Both the position numbers and the translations under genes were made by a program. Of a stretch of 44,653 nt of DNA, positions 7,439-17,121 are shown piece by piece. Location of the stretch: assembly GCA_030149245.1 (NCBI GenBank), contig JASBRX010000027.1:1-44653 (forward strand), in the 5' to 3' direction. This DNA comes from Sphingomonas bacterium. Its GTDB lineage: Bacteria; Pseudomonadota; Alphaproteobacteria; Sphingomonadales; Sphingomonadaceae. The notes under the pieces are model-generated. The model was not told the DNA's origin, did no database searches, and was given only the letters and a program-made list of their open reading frames with translations. Position 1 is the stretch's first letter; each line of letters starts with the position of its first letter.

Positions 7439-8563
7439 CTATTTCTTCTTCGCCCAAGCCGCCGCCTGAACCTCGGCCAGCTTCACCAGATCGCCCATCG
7501 CCAGGTTCATGTCGATCAGGTGCAGCCCCCAATCGTCGAGCCGTTGCGGCCCGACCATCACGTCGCCGGGGATGGTGTCGGTGCGCGCGTCGGCGGGGTC
7601 GGCGTTCAGCGTCGCCTCGAAATAGCTCGCGCCCTCCTTCACCACGCACGCGCCGGAGATCAGGCCGGGCAGCTTGACGAAATTGGTCGTGACCGGCGGC
7701 CCGTCCTTGCTCCACGCAAAGGCGGAACCGGTGCCGAGCAGCGATCCGGTCGGGAGATAGGCGTTCAGCGGCGCGCTGCCCCCGCCGAGCGCGGCCGGGT
7801 TGACGCAGGCGACCTGCATCCCCGGCGTGGTCGAGCGGGCGAAGCGCGACTTGGCGGGCGGCGGGACGGTGGCGCGGAAGCTGACATAGGTCACCACACA
7901 GCCGGTGTCGCTCGCGCTGGCGCAGGTCGCGATCGATTTGAGCGTGCCGGTGCGCTGGCCCGTCGCCACGTCGAGGTTGAAGCCGATCGGCATGGCCGAG
8001 ATGATCGGCTTCATCGCTTCGGGCTTGCCGTCGAATTCGCGTTCGAGCAGTTGCGAGAGCATCCGCGCGCCCTGGCTATGGCCAATCAGGATGACGCCGC
8101 GACCCTGATTGTCGTGCTTCATATAGTCGTCGAACGCGGCCTTGACGTCGCGATAGCCGAGCACCGGGTCCGCGCCTGACGTCTGCCCCGCCATCACCGC
8201 CTGCAGCGCCTTGAGGGTCACCTGACGGTACATCGGCGCATAGACGCGGCACACGCTGCGGAAGCGCGCCGCCTGAATCATCGCGACGCGGCGCTCGGCG
8301 GCATCGATGCTGAGGTCGCTGTTGGGCGTCTGATCGGTTGAAACCGTGGGATAGACATAGAAACAATCGAATTTCGGGTTTGCTGCGGGCGTGAACTTCT
8401 CGATAGTCCGCGAGCCATCCGGCGCAACCACCGTGGCATCGAGATTGACGGTGCAGCTGTCCTCGCGCCCGGGGCGGCAGAGCCAGTTTGCGGTATCCCG
8501 ATAGTCGGCGGGCGCGGGTGCCGCGACCTGAGCGGCGGCAATGGCGATGGCGGTCGTCAGCAT
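7439..8563 (-). CDS. DUF3089 family secreted alpha/beta hydrolase-like protein
   Basis: 374 residues with an N-terminal signal peptide (MLTTAIAIAAAQVAAPAPA). The protein shows the DUF3089 hallmarks: RPGREDSC...N, DCFYVYPTVS (here FDCFYVYPTVSTD), and the nucleophile elbow VILIGHSQGARML (GxSxG, Ser about 165). DUF3089 proteins are lipase-like but their substrates are unknown. Length is normal. It is divergent from the TPR gene at 8705, sharing an intergenic region of about 140 bp. Confidence 0.85.
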   Translation of the reverse strand: MLTTAIAIAAAQVAAPAPADYRDTANWLCRPGREDSCTVNLDATVVAPDGSRTIEKFTPAANPKFDCFYVYPTVSTDQTPNSDLSIDAAERRVAMIQAARFRSVCRVYAPMYRQVTLKALQAVMAGQTSGADPVLGYRDVKAAFDDYMKHDNQGRGVILIGHSQGARMLSQLLEREFDGKPEAMKPIISAMPIGFNLDVATGQRTGTLKSIATCASASDTGCVVTYVSFRATVPPPAKSRFARSTTPGMQVACVNPAALGGGSAPLNAYLPTGSLLGTGSAFAWSKDGPPVTTNFVKLPGLISGACVVKEGASYFEATLNADPADARTDTIPGDVMVGPQRLDDWGLHLIDMNLAMGDLVKLAEVQAAAWAKKK

Positions 8564-8704
8564 GATCCTCTCCCCTGTTATCTGCCCCCATTATGCACTG
8601 ATCGCAGCCCAATTGGAAGATTCGGTATGGCGACCTGTGCGCCATGTTTGCAAGATGACCACGTGTTGCTTGCGTCGCCGGTCCGGGCGCGCAACGGTGG
8701 GCAC

Positions 8705-9832
8705 ATGGTGATCGCTCCCGCCTTTGCCCTGTTGCTGGCGACCCAGAGTGCGCCACCCGACCCGGCAAGCGCGCTGGAGGAGGCGGGCCGTTATCGCGAG
8801 GCGGAGCCGATCCTGCGACGGGCGGTCCGCGATGCGGGCGCGACCGCCGAAGATGCGGTCGCCGATGCGGCGGAGCGGCTGGCGGACAATCTGGCCAAGC
8901 AGGCGCGGCCGCGTGAAGCAGAGCCATTCTATCGTCGTGCTTTCGAGATCCGCCTGGCCCGGCATGGTGCGGCGCATCCCGCCGTCGCGCGCGGCCTGAG
9001 CCAGTTGGCCGGGCTGGCCGCGCATGCCGGGCGGATGGCAGAGGCAGAGACGCTGTCGGCGCGCGCGGTGACCATCCTGGCTGCTGCCGGGCCGGATGCG
9101 CTGCTTGACCTCACCCGCGCACAAGGCAATCGCGCGGGCATCCTTGCGGCGATGGGACGGGGCGAAGACGCCTATGCGCTGTATCGCGAGGCGGCAGCGA
9201 CGTTGCAGCGGCTGGGGCCGCCAGCTGAGTTGGAGTTTGCGGTCGCGCTCAACAATCTGGGGTCGCATCTGGTTCGCATGGCGGGCGCGACCAGTGTGCA
9301 GGCGGGGTTTCGGCGGAGCTTTACCTTGCGTCAGGCGGTGCTGTCGCCGTTCCGCCCGATGCCGGGCGTGGGCGGGGTTGAGCCGGTCGACGCGATGCTG
9401 CGCCGTCGCTTGCTGTTCGACGCCGCGATGGCGCTGCGCATGGCGCTAGGCGTGCGCGTGCGGCTGCTGGGCGAGATGCATCCCGATACCGCCAACAGCC
9501 TCAACGGGCTGGCGGCGGCGGAGCGGGCGCTGGGGCGGCGGGAGGACGCGGAGGGGCTGTATCGCCGCGCGCTTTGCATCAAGATGGCGATGCTACCTCG
9601 CGGCGACCGCGATCGCGCCATCGGCGCATGGAGCCTCGCCAGCGTGATTGCGGAGGATGCCATGCGTGCCGGTGAAGCGCGGGCGCTGTACCGGATGGCA
9701 GCGGCCGAAGTCCTGGCGGCGCAGGGGCGGCATGCCGACTATGACCGCGCGGCCAGCGCCGAATTGCGGAGTTTCGCACCGATCTTCACCGGGCAGGTGC
9801 GCGCTGCCTGGACCCTCGCCAGTCGTCCCTAA
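8705..9832 (+). CDS. Secreted TPR-repeat protein
   Basis: 375-residue protein with a short signal-like N-terminus (MVIAPAFALLLATQSAPPDPA) and tetratricopeptide-type helical repeats. Visible repeat units include GRYREAEPILRRAV, PREAEPFYRRAFEIR, GRMAEAETLSARAV, GEDAYALYREAAATL and GRREDAEGLYRRALCIK. This spacing (about 42 residues) is typical of TPR_10/12 arrays that scaffold protein complexes. I prefer the ATG at 8705 to one 78 bp upstream because it begins the hydrophobic leader. The stop overlaps the convergent Mth938 gene by 4 bp. Function unknown. Confidence 0.75.
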   Translation: MVIAPAFALLLATQSAPPDPASALEEAGRYREAEPILRRAVRDAGATAEDAVADAAERLADNLAKQARPREAEPFYRRAFEIRLARHGAAHPAVARGLSQLAGLAAHAGRMAEAETLSARAVTILAAAGPDALLDLTRAQGNRAGILAAMGRGEDAYALYREAAATLQRLGPPAELEFAVALNNLGSHLVRMAGATSVQAGFRRSFTLRQAVLSPFRPMPGVGGVEPVDAMLRRRLLFDAAMALRMALGVRVRLLGEMHPDTANSLNGLAAAERALGRREDAEGLYRRALCIKMAMLPRGDRDRAIGAWSLASVIAEDAMRAGEARALYRMAAAEVLAAQGRHADYDRAASAELRSFAPIFTGQVRAAWTLASRP

Positions 9833-10191
9833 TCCAGCGGATAGAGCGCAGCAGCCACGCCGCGCAGTTCGGCCCTCAGCACGCCCCACAGGCGCGCTGC
9901 GGCGCGGCTGTCCATCGGTTCGATGCCGAAGGGCAGCGCGGCCTCCAGCGCAGCCGGCGGACGGCGCAGGGTCGTGCCAGTGCCGAGGATTAGGAATTCC
10001 GGCAGCGGGTTCAGCGCCATCAGCGGCGCGAGATCGTCGGCGGTGAGCGCATCAAGCGGCGGGGGCGACCAGCCATCGGCGCGCGTCGGGGTCAGCAACA
10101 GCCCTTCATACACACCGTCATCGACGCGGAACCCGCGCCCGCTGAACCCGGAGACGACCGGACCCTCGATCCGGGTCCGGTCGACCCGCAT
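9829..10191 (-). CDS. Mth938-like domain protein (DUF498)
   Basis: 120-residue single-domain protein related to archaeal Mth938 and mitochondrial NDUFAF3. Typical features are the central PEFLILGTGTTLRRPP and the acidic-Gly GIEPMDSRAAARLW. In alphaproteobacteria it regularly follows secF. Here its ATG overlaps the secF stop by one base (TGATG), so translation is coupled. Biochemical role unsettled; the homologue NDUFAF3 is a complex I assembly factor. Confidence 0.85.
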   Translation of the reverse strand: MRVDRTRIEGPVVSGFSGRGFRVDDGVYEGLLLTPTRADGWSPPPLDALTADDLAPLMALNPLPEFLILGTGTTLRRPPAALEAALPFGIEPMDSRAAARLWGVLRAELRGVAAALYPLD

Positions 10192-11168
10192 CAGGGCATG
10201 TCCTTGAAGTCAGCAGGGCCAGTGCGCTCGGCGCCCTTTGGCCCGGGCGCTTCCTTGGGCAGGAAGCTGTCGGGCTTGAGCCGCAGCCACAACAGGATCG
10301 CCGCCGAGACATAGACCGACGAGAAGGTGCCGATGACGATGCCGAGCAGCATCGCGGCGGTGAAGCCGAAGATGACGTCCGGCCCGAGGACCAGCAGCAC
10401 CGCGAGCACGATGCCGATCGACAGCGACGTCACGACGGTGCGCGACAGCGTTTCGTTGATCGACAGGTCGAGCAGCTCGCCCATCTCCATCTTGCGGTAT
10501 TTGCGCATGTTTTCGCGAATACGGTCATAGACGACGATGGTGTCGTTCAACGAATAGCCGATGATCGTCAGGATCGCCGCGACGATATTGAGGTCGAACT
10601 CAAGCTGAGTCAGCGCGAAGAAGCCCAAGGTCAGCGCGACGTCGTGGAACAGTGCGAACAGTGCGCCGACGCCGAACTGCCATTCGAAGCGGAACCAGAT
10701 GTAGAGCGCGATGGCGAGCATCGCGAGCGTCAGGCTGATCGCGCCGTTGCGGAACAGCTCTTCCGACACCTTGCCCGACACGCTCTGCGCCCCTTCGACC
10801 TGGGCGCCGGGATAGCCCTGCTGGATCGTGGCGCGGATTGCCGATGCGGCCTTGTTCGCCGCTTCCTCACCACCTTCGGGCAGTGGAGTGCGGACCGAAT
10901 ATTCGTTCGTCGAGCCGCTGCGCTGGATCGTCGCCTCGCCATAGCCGAGCGCTTCGACGCGCTGGCGCAGCGTTTCGACATCGACCGGCTGGCTGAAGGT
11001 CACGCGGGTCTGCTGTCCACCGACGAAATCGATGCCGAGGTTGAAGCCCTTGACGACGCACAGCACGATCGAGCCGATGATGAGCAGCAGCGACAGCGCC
11101 ATCGCCACGTTCCGCCATTTCAGGAACGGGATGTTGGTGTTGTCCGGGACAAGTTTGAGCGGGCGCAT
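10191..11168 (-). CDS. secF: Protein translocase subunit SecF
   Basis: Inner-membrane subunit that, with SecD, uses the proton gradient to pull secreted proteins across from SecYEG. The 325 residues have TM1 (about 21-40), the periplasmic P1 domain with GIDFVGGQQTRVTF, and the TM4-5 signature AAILTIIGYSLNDTIVVYDRIREN. The other TM segments follow, then a charged Lys/Pro-rich tail (FLPKEAPGPKG). It starts 12 bp after secD and overlaps the next gene, so all four genes form one operon. Confidence 0.97.
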   Translation of the reverse strand: MRPLKLVPDNTNIPFLKWRNVAMALSLLLIIGSIVLCVVKGFNLGIDFVGGQQTRVTFSQPVDVETLRQRVEALGYGEATIQRSGSTNEYSVRTPLPEGGEEAANKAASAIRATIQQGYPGAQVEGAQSVSGKVSEELFRNGAISLTLAMLAIALYIWFRFEWQFGVGALFALFHDVALTLGFFALTQLEFDLNIVAAILTIIGYSLNDTIVVYDRIRENMRKYRKMEMGELLDLSINETLSRTVVTSLSIGIVLAVLLVLGPDVIFGFTAAMLLGIVIGTFSSVYVSAAILLWLRLKPDSFLPKEAPGPKGAERTGPADFKDMP

Positions 11169-11180
11169 ATCTGGGCGGCC

Positions 11181-12824
11181 TTAAATATTGATCGTCTTGG
11201 GACGGTTGCGCTTCAGATAATCGGCAACCAGCAGACGCGTGAAGGTGACGCCGGTGAACACCGAGGTGACGATGCCGATCGCCAGCACCACCGCGAAGCC
11301 GCGGATCGGGCCGGTGCCGAACAGGAACATGATCGCCGCCGAGATGACGTTGGTGATGTTCGCGTCGAAAATCGCGCGGCTGGCTTCCTTATAGCCGAAC
11401 TCGACCGAGGCGATGGCGGCGCGGCCACGAATGCGCTGTTCTTCACGGATACGTTCGTTGATCAGCACGTTGGCGTCGACCGCAGCACCGATGGTCAGCA
11501 CGAAGCCGGCAATACCGGGCAGGGTCAGCGTGGCGCCGAAAAACGCCATGATACCGAGGATCATGACCGCGTTCACCAGCAGCGCGGCGGTCGTGTAGAC
11601 GCCGAACCGCATATAGGTGAACAGCATGAAACCGATCAGCGCGAGCGTGCCGACGATGCCGGCAAGAATGCCCTTTTCGATCGATTCCTGGCCGAGCTCG
11701 GCCGAGACGGTGCGTTCCTCGACCACCTTGAGCGCGACGGGCAGCTTGCCCGAGCGCAGCGCGATGGCGAGTTCGTTGGCGCTTTCGACAGTGAAGCCAC
11801 CTGAGATCTGGCCGCGGCCACCGAGGATCGGTTCGTTGATGTTCGGCGCGGAGATGACCTGACCATCGACGATGATCGCAAACGGCTTGCCAGTGTTGGC
11901 CTGGGTCGCCTGCGCGAAGCGGCGCCCGCCCTGGGTGTCGAAGGTGAAGCCGACCACGACCTGCTGGTTCTGGTCATATTCCTGCTTCGCGTCGATCAGC
12001 TGGTCGCCGCTGACGATGATCTGGCGCTTGAGCGCGATCTTCGCGACCTCGCCCTGCTTGGTCGGATAGGCGACATAGGGCAATCCGCCCGGTGCGGTCG
12101 GATAGGCCATGATCTCGCTGCCGATCGGCGGGCGACCGGCGGCGATCTCCGCCGGATTGGCGGTCGTATCGACCAGCTTGAATTCGAGCCGCGCAGTGGT
12201 GCCGATGGTACGCTTGAGCGCCTCGGGATCCTTGACCCCCGGCACTTCAACGAGGATGCGGTTGCGCCCCTGCAGGATGATCGTGGGTTCGAGCGTGCCG
12301 AGCGCGTTGATGCGGCGGTCCACCACTTCGCGCGCGTCGGACATCGCCTGCGTCACCGCCTGGTCGAGCCCGGCGCTGGTCTGGCTGACGATGAAGCGGG
12401 TGCCGTCGCGCACCTCGATCGTCCATTCGCGCTGGCCTGACATGCCAACACCGCTGCCAGTCAGCTGGAGCAGACGTTCGCGTGCGGCGTCGACCTGTGC
12501 GACATTGCGCACCATGAAGCTGATGCGGTTGTCGCGGGTCGAGATGTCGCCGATGTCGATCCGCGGATCCTGACGGCGGAACTCGGTCTCGATCTCGTCG
12601 CGCTTGGCGGCGAGGCGCGTGCGCGCGAGATCGTCGACATCCGCCTCGAGCAGGATCGAGCTGCCCCCGGCGAGGTCGAGGCCGAGGTTGATCGACGGTT
12701 GCGGGATCCAGGACGGCCAGCGCTCCCGCGCGCTTTCAGGCACGAAGCTGGGGATCGCCAGCAACAGGCAGACGGCGATGCTGAGCCAGACCGCCCAGAC
12801 CTTCCACTTGGGAAAATCGAGCAT
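11181..12824 (-). CDS. secD: Protein translocase subunit SecD
   Basis: Partner of SecF in the RND-type export motor. 547 residues: TM1 (about 8-27), then INLGLDLAGGSSILLEADVDDL at the start of the large periplasmic domain. The second conserved periplasmic block contains VEVPGVKDPEALKR. Five C-terminal TM segments carry the signature TIGAAVDANVLINERIREE. Full length and intact. It starts 4 bp after the yajC stop. The minus-strand order is yajC-secD-secF-Mth938. Confidence 0.97.
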   Translation of the reverse strand: MLDFPKWKVWAVWLSIAVCLLLAIPSFVPESARERWPSWIPQPSINLGLDLAGGSSILLEADVDDLARTRLAAKRDEIETEFRRQDPRIDIGDISTRDNRISFMVRNVAQVDAARERLLQLTGSGVGMSGQREWTIEVRDGTRFIVSQTSAGLDQAVTQAMSDAREVVDRRINALGTLEPTIILQGRNRILVEVPGVKDPEALKRTIGTTARLEFKLVDTTANPAEIAAGRPPIGSEIMAYPTAPGGLPYVAYPTKQGEVAKIALKRQIIVSGDQLIDAKQEYDQNQQVVVGFTFDTQGGRRFAQATQANTGKPFAIIVDGQVISAPNINEPILGGRGQISGGFTVESANELAIALRSGKLPVALKVVEERTVSAELGQESIEKGILAGIVGTLALIGFMLFTYMRFGVYTTAALLVNAVMILGIMAFFGATLTLPGIAGFVLTIGAAVDANVLINERIREEQRIRGRAAIASVEFGYKEASRAIFDANITNVISAAIMFLFGTGPIRGFAVVLAIGIVTSVFTGVTFTRLLVADYLKRNRPKTINI

Positions 12825-12828
12825 GGCG

Positions 12829-13170
12829 TCAGTCGTTCGCGGGCTTGCCGCCGAGCGGCTGGACCTCGACGATGGTCGCCTTGACGACCTTGACCTTCAC
12901 GGTCGGCGCGATTTCGATATTGGCATAGACGTCGTCCACCGACACCACCTTGCCCACCAGACCGCCAGCAGTCACCACCGTGTCGTTCTTCTTCATCGAG
13001 TTGATCGATGCCTGCAGCGTCTTCATCCGCTTCTGCTGCGGGCGAATCATCAGGAAGTAGAAGGCAACGAAGATCAGGATAAACGGCGCAATCCCGACGA
13101 AGCCTGCCATCGGGCTGGTCTGTGCGGCCGCGCCGCCTGCGGCCTGTGCGAATGCTGGGGTGATGATCAT
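12829..13170 (-). CDS. yajC: Sec translocon accessory protein YajC
   Basis: 113-residue single-span membrane protein that joins SecDF at the translocon. The N-terminus is MIITPAFAQAAGG, then one TM segment (PFILIFVAFYFLMI) followed directly by RPQQKRMK, the family signature, and a small cytoplasmic SH3-like domain (VTAGGLVGKVVSVDD). I place the start at the ATG of 13170. A longer open frame upstream gives a basic, non-conserved extension. First gene of the Sec accessory operon. Confidence 0.93.
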   Translation of the reverse strand: MIITPAFAQAAGGAAAQTSPMAGFVGIAPFILIFVAFYFLMIRPQQKRMKTLQASINSMKKNDTVVTAGGLVGKVVSVDDVYANIEIAPTVKVKVVKATIVEVQPLGGKPAND

Positions 13171-13301
13171 GAGGTTCCCGGGGCCAGAAGGTTGGGCCTG
13201 AATGGTGGGGAGCGAAGCCCCCCGGTTCAAGCCGCGCGGGCTACCACTTGTGTTGCGACCATGCAACTGTCGCCCCGTGGCCACAGCACGCCCAATCCCC
13301 C

Positions 13302-13330
13302 TTGCATCCCCCGCCGCACCCGCCTAGAGG
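13302..13330 (+). promoter_or_regulatory. Predicted promoter of tRNA-Pro
   Basis: TTGCAT (13302-13307), a 17 bp spacer, then TAGAGG (13325-13330), placing the start about 7 bp before the mature tRNA. Each hexamer matches the primary-sigma consensus at four positions. Confidence 0.4.
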
Positions 13331-13343
13331 GCCTGCCTTCGGT

Positions 13344-13420
13344 CGGGGCGTAGCGCAGCCTGGTAGCGCATCACACTGGGGGTGTGGGGGTCGCAGGTTC
13401 GAATCCTGTCGCCCCGACCA
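13344..13420 (+). tRNA. tRNA-Pro (GGG anticodon)
   Basis: Full cloverleaf of 77 nt with encoded CCA. The acceptor CGGGGCG pairs with CGCCCCG. The D arm includes AGCGCAGCCTGGTAGCGC. The anticodon stem is TCACA/TGTGG with loop CTGGGGG (anticodon GGG), and the T arm contains GGTTCGAATCC. It stands 140 bp before the hybrid kinase gene. Confidence 0.97.
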
Positions 13421-13560
13421 ATCATCTTCACAGCATATTGTTCTGCGCAGCGGCGGTCGTCAGCTCGTTTGCGGCGACGCAGTTGAGCGAGCCTGCGCGC
13501 CCGCGTCAACCCGGTATTGCAACGGATGCATCCCCCGTGCGGCTTGTTATAGATCGCCCT

Positions 13561-16500
13561 GTGGAGCCCGTGCGCGACGTCCCTTCTGTCGTACCGCCGC
13601 CACCCGACGCGTCGGGGGGCGATGTGTCGCTGTCGATCGTGGCGCGCGTCCGGCTCGGGCTGATCCTGATTGTGCTGTTCATCGCCAGCGGATGGGTTGC
13701 CAAACAGCTGGCAATCCCGCCGGACAATGTCACCATGTTATGGCTACCGTCCGGCGTGGCGGTGGCGGCGGTGCTGCTCTACGGGCGCTGGCTGTTGCCG
13801 GCGGTGTTTCTGGCGTCGCTGCTCCTCAACACGATCCTGGGCATGTCGATGGGATCGGGCATGCTGCGCGCGGGCGGGCTGGCGGTGTGGACTGCCGTCG
13901 GTGCGACGCTGCAAGTCCTGATCGCGGATGTGCTGCTGCGCCGCCGCTTTGGCGACCATATCGAGCTGACCCATGGGCGCGATGTCACGGTGGCGATGGG
14001 GCTGGGCATTGTGATCCCGGCGCTGGTTTCGGCGTCGATCGGCCATCTGGCGCTGATGGCGCTGCGCGACTTTCCGATCGAGCGGGTGCCGGGCAGCATA
14101 ATGACCTGGGCGCTGGGCGATATCCTGGGCATTTTGACCGTGGCGCCCTTTGCGATGATCGGCACACAGCGGCGCTTCCGGGCGCTGTGGCGCGGTGCGC
14201 CGATCCGCGGTCTGTTCGGCTATATCGCACTCGGCTGTGGCCTGGGGCTGGCGCTGACCATGTTCGCGTGGATCAACGTGCGCGAGCGGGTGTACGACAG
14301 CAGCCGGTCGAACTTCGCCATGCTCGCTGCGGAAAGCGAACAGGCACTGCACGAACGGCTCAACCGCGCCGCGCAAAGCCTCGACGCGGCATCCGCCTTG
14401 TTCACCGCAGGCGAGCGGGTGACGTGGGAAGAATGGGTTGCCTATGCCAAGGTGATCGATATCGAGCGCCGCTATCCCGGGATTCGCGACATCGGGTTCA
14501 TTGAGCGGGTTCCCCGCGCGGATGTCCCCGCATTTCAGGCGGAAACCCGGCGCAACGGCCTGCCGATCGAACGGATCGCGCGCGCACCGGCGGGCGGCGA
14601 CCATTATGTCGTCAGCTATATCTACCCGCTGGAACGCAATCGCGCCGTGTTGGGAATGGACATCACGTTCGATCCCAAACGGCGCGAGGCGGCCGATCAG
14701 GCGCGCGATAGCGGGGCAGCCATCGTCACCCGACCGCTTCAATTCATCCAGTATCGCGGGCCCGGCCCTGGCTTCACCATGATGCGACCGGTCTATGCGA
14801 CCAGGGAGCCGCCGCGCACGGTGGCCGAGCGCCGTCGCGCGCTGATCGGCTGGGTCTATCACCCATTTACCGCCGAGCGCTTTTTCAGCGACCTGACCCC
14901 AAATCAGGGCGAGGATTTCGAACTGTCAATCCGCGCGCGCGACGGCGCGGACAACTGGGTATCGGTGTTCGATACCCAATCCGGCCGGGCCGGAACAGCG
15001 CATCAGCCTGCCTTTGTCATATCCCGGCAAATGCGGGTCGCGGGTCGGGTCTGGGCGCTGGAATGGCGCAGCACCGCAGCGTTCGAGGAACGGACCCGCA
15101 GCGTCGAGCCCCTGCTGGTCCTGTTGACCGGGCTCACCATCAATCTCGCGCTGGCGGCGGTGCTGGCGGTGGTGGCGCGGCGCGAGGCGGTGGTCACGCG
15201 CGAAGTCGAGCGCTCCACCGCCGAATTGTCGGAGACCAACCGGCTGCTGCTGATGACCGAAGCGACGACGCATGTCGGCCATTGGCGCTACGACATCGCT
15301 GCGGGGACATTGCTGTGGTCGGACGAGGTCTATCGCATCCACGGGCGCGACCCGGCGCGGCGAATTACGCGCGACGAGGCGCTCGACTATCTGCACACTG
15401 AGGACCGGGATCCGACCTGGCAGGCCCTGCTAGCGGCGGTGCGCGACCATAAACCATTCAACCTGCGCGTGCGGATCACGCGGGACGACGACGGCGAGAC
15501 GCGCCACCTGTCCTATCTGGGCAGGACCGAGCTGCTCCCGGACGGCAAACCCGCCGCCCTGTTCGGAGTGATGCAGGATGTCACCAGCGACATGCGGGTG
15601 CGCGAGCAATTGCTGAAGGCACGCGATGCGGCGCAGCGTGAAGCGCAGGCGCGCGGCACCTTCCTGGCCAATCTGAGCCATGAAATCCGCACGCCGATGA
15701 ACGGCGTGATCGGCTTTGCCGAACTGTTGCTTGAATCGAAGCTGGCGACGGAACAGCGCAACTATGCCCAGATCATCGTCGAATCGGGCACCAACATGAT
15801 GGCGCTGCTCAACGATGTGCTCGATCTTTCAAAGATCGAGGCGGGACATCTCGAACTCGCCGACGAGCCCGTCGCGTTGGAGGAACTGACCAGTTCGGCG
15901 ATCCGCATGCTGATGCCCAGCGTGCGCCGCCGGGATGTGTGGATGGAAGTCCAGATCGACCCGAAGCTCCCGCCGGTGGTACGCGGCGACAAGCTGCGTT
16001 TGCGCCAGGTGCTGCTCAACCTGCTCGGTAACGCGGTCAAGTTCACCGAACAGGGCTTTGTGCGGCTGGAAGTCAGTCGCGTGGGCGAACAAATGCGGTT
16101 TGCCGTTATCGATTCGGGCCCCGGCATCCCGCCGGACCGGGTCGCCGACATCTTCCAATCCTTTGTTCAGCTCAATCCGCTGGGGCGTTCGACCGGAACG
16201 GGGACCGGACTTGGCCTCACCATTTCCAGCTCGCTCGTGCGGCTGATGGGCGGAAGCTTGAAGGTGCAGAGCCGCATCGGTGAAGGCAGCAATTTTCACT
16301 TCACCCTGCCCTGCATTCCCGCAGCGTTCGCGGAAACGCAGGCGCCACCCAACGTGTCGCAGCACAGCGGCACACGCGACGATGCGGCCCCCGTGGCGAT
16401 CCGCGTGTTGCTGGCCGAGGACAATGAAATCAATCAGGCGCTGATCCGGGCAACCGCTGCGCGGCTTGGCCTGGCGCTCGACGTGGTCGGCAATGGGTCA

Positions 16501-17121
16501 GAGGCCATCGTCCAAGCCGAAGCGGCGGCACTCGCCGGCACACCTTATGACCTAATCCTGATGGATATCCAGATGCCGGTGCTGGACGGCATCGGTGCGA
16601 CCCGGCGGCTGCGCAGCATGGGGTTCAACGCCGAAGCGCTGCCCATCGTCGCGCTCTCGGCCAATGTGTATCAGAACGACATCGACGCGTGTTTCGCGGC
16701 GGGAATGCAGGCGCATCTGGCCAAGCCGGTACGACGCGAGGCACTGGAAAGCGCCATCGCAACCTGGGCGCGGCGGCAACCGGGACCGATGCGGGTCGCG
16801 CCCGCGTCGAACACATCCACCACCGCCGAACCGATTCCGCCTGCGCTCATGGCGCGTTATGCCGAGCGTCGCAACGCGCTGGCCGATGCACTGCGCGCAT
16901 TCGACCGGGCCGGGGCGGATGACGTGCAGACGATTGCCGCGCTGCTCTCCGACATTCACAAACTCGCCGGAACCGCCGGACATTTCGGCGATGAGCAACT
17001 GGGCAACCGGGCACGTGAAACCGAACGGGCGATGATCGACGCCACGCCTGACGAACGCATGAATCTTGCGCGCGGGCTACTCGCCCTGATCGAAACAAGT
17101 TCCCAGAACGCTTCAAGTTGA
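13561..17121 (+). CDS. MASE1-CHASE-PAS hybrid histidine kinase with REC and HPt domains
   Basis: Large membrane-bound sensor kinase, 1186 residues from this start. Order: MASE1-type multi-span membrane domain (about 25-240, with PPDNVTMLWLPSGVAVA), periplasmic CHASE domain (about 260-500, e.g. YPGIRDIGFIERV), a further TM helix (about 520-540), PAS (about 570-690, HVGHWRYDIAAGTLLWSDE), HisKA with FLANLSHEIRTPMNG (His 707), and HATPase_c (NLLGNAVKFTE, DSGPGIP, GTGLGLTI). A receiver domain (LILMDIQMPVLDG, Asp 1002) and an HPt-like end (DIHKLAGTAGHFG, His 1133) follow. It thus holds a full phosphorelay. The start is uncertain: GTG 13561 is where coding-type base periodicity begins; GTG 13624 after GGGGGG is an alternative. 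Upstream frame enters tRNA-Pro. A FixJ-like regulator follows. Confidence 0.9.
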   Translation: MEPVRDVPSVVPPPPDASGGDVSLSIVARVRLGLILIVLFIASGWVAKQLAIPPDNVTMLWLPSGVAVAAVLLYGRWLLPAVFLASLLLNTILGMSMGSGMLRAGGLAVWTAVGATLQVLIADVLLRRRFGDHIELTHGRDVTVAMGLGIVIPALVSASIGHLALMALRDFPIERVPGSIMTWALGDILGILTVAPFAMIGTQRRFRALWRGAPIRGLFGYIALGCGLGLALTMFAWINVRERVYDSSRSNFAMLAAESEQALHERLNRAAQSLDAASALFTAGERVTWEEWVAYAKVIDIERRYPGIRDIGFIERVPRADVPAFQAETRRNGLPIERIARAPAGGDHYVVSYIYPLERNRAVLGMDITFDPKRREAADQARDSGAAIVTRPLQFIQYRGPGPGFTMMRPVYATREPPRTVAERRRALIGWVYHPFTAERFFSDLTPNQGEDFELSIRARDGADNWVSVFDTQSGRAGTAHQPAFVISRQMRVAGRVWALEWRSTAAFEERTRSVEPLLVLLTGLTINLALAAVLAVVARREAVVTREVERSTAELSETNRLLLMTEATTHVGHWRYDIAAGTLLWSDEVYRIHGRDPARRITRDEALDYLHTEDRDPTWQALLAAVRDHKPFNLRVRITRDDDGETRHLSYLGRTELLPDGKPAALFGVMQDVTSDMRVREQLLKARDAAQREAQARGTFLANLSHEIRTPMNGVIGFAELLLESKLATEQRNYAQIIVESGTNMMALLNDVLDLSKIEAGHLELADEPVALEELTSSAIRMLMPSVRRRDVWMEVQIDPKLPPVVRGDKLRLRQVLLNLLGNAVKFTEQGFVRLEVSRVGEQMRFAVIDSGPGIPPDRVADIFQSFVQLNPLGRSTGTGTGLGLTISSSLVRLMGGSLKVQSRIGEGSNFHFTLPCIPAAFAETQAPPNVSQHSGTRDDAAPVAIRVLLAEDNEINQALIRATAARLGLALDVVGNGSEAIVQAEAAALAGTPYDLILMDIQMPVLDGIGATRRLRSMGFNAEALPIVALSANVYQNDIDACFAAGMQAHLAKPVRREALESAIATWARRQPGPMRVAPASNTSTTAEPIPPALMARYAERRNALADALRAFDRAGADDVQTIAALLSDIHKLAGTAGHFGDEQLGNRARETERAMIDATPDERMNLARGLLALIETSSQNASS

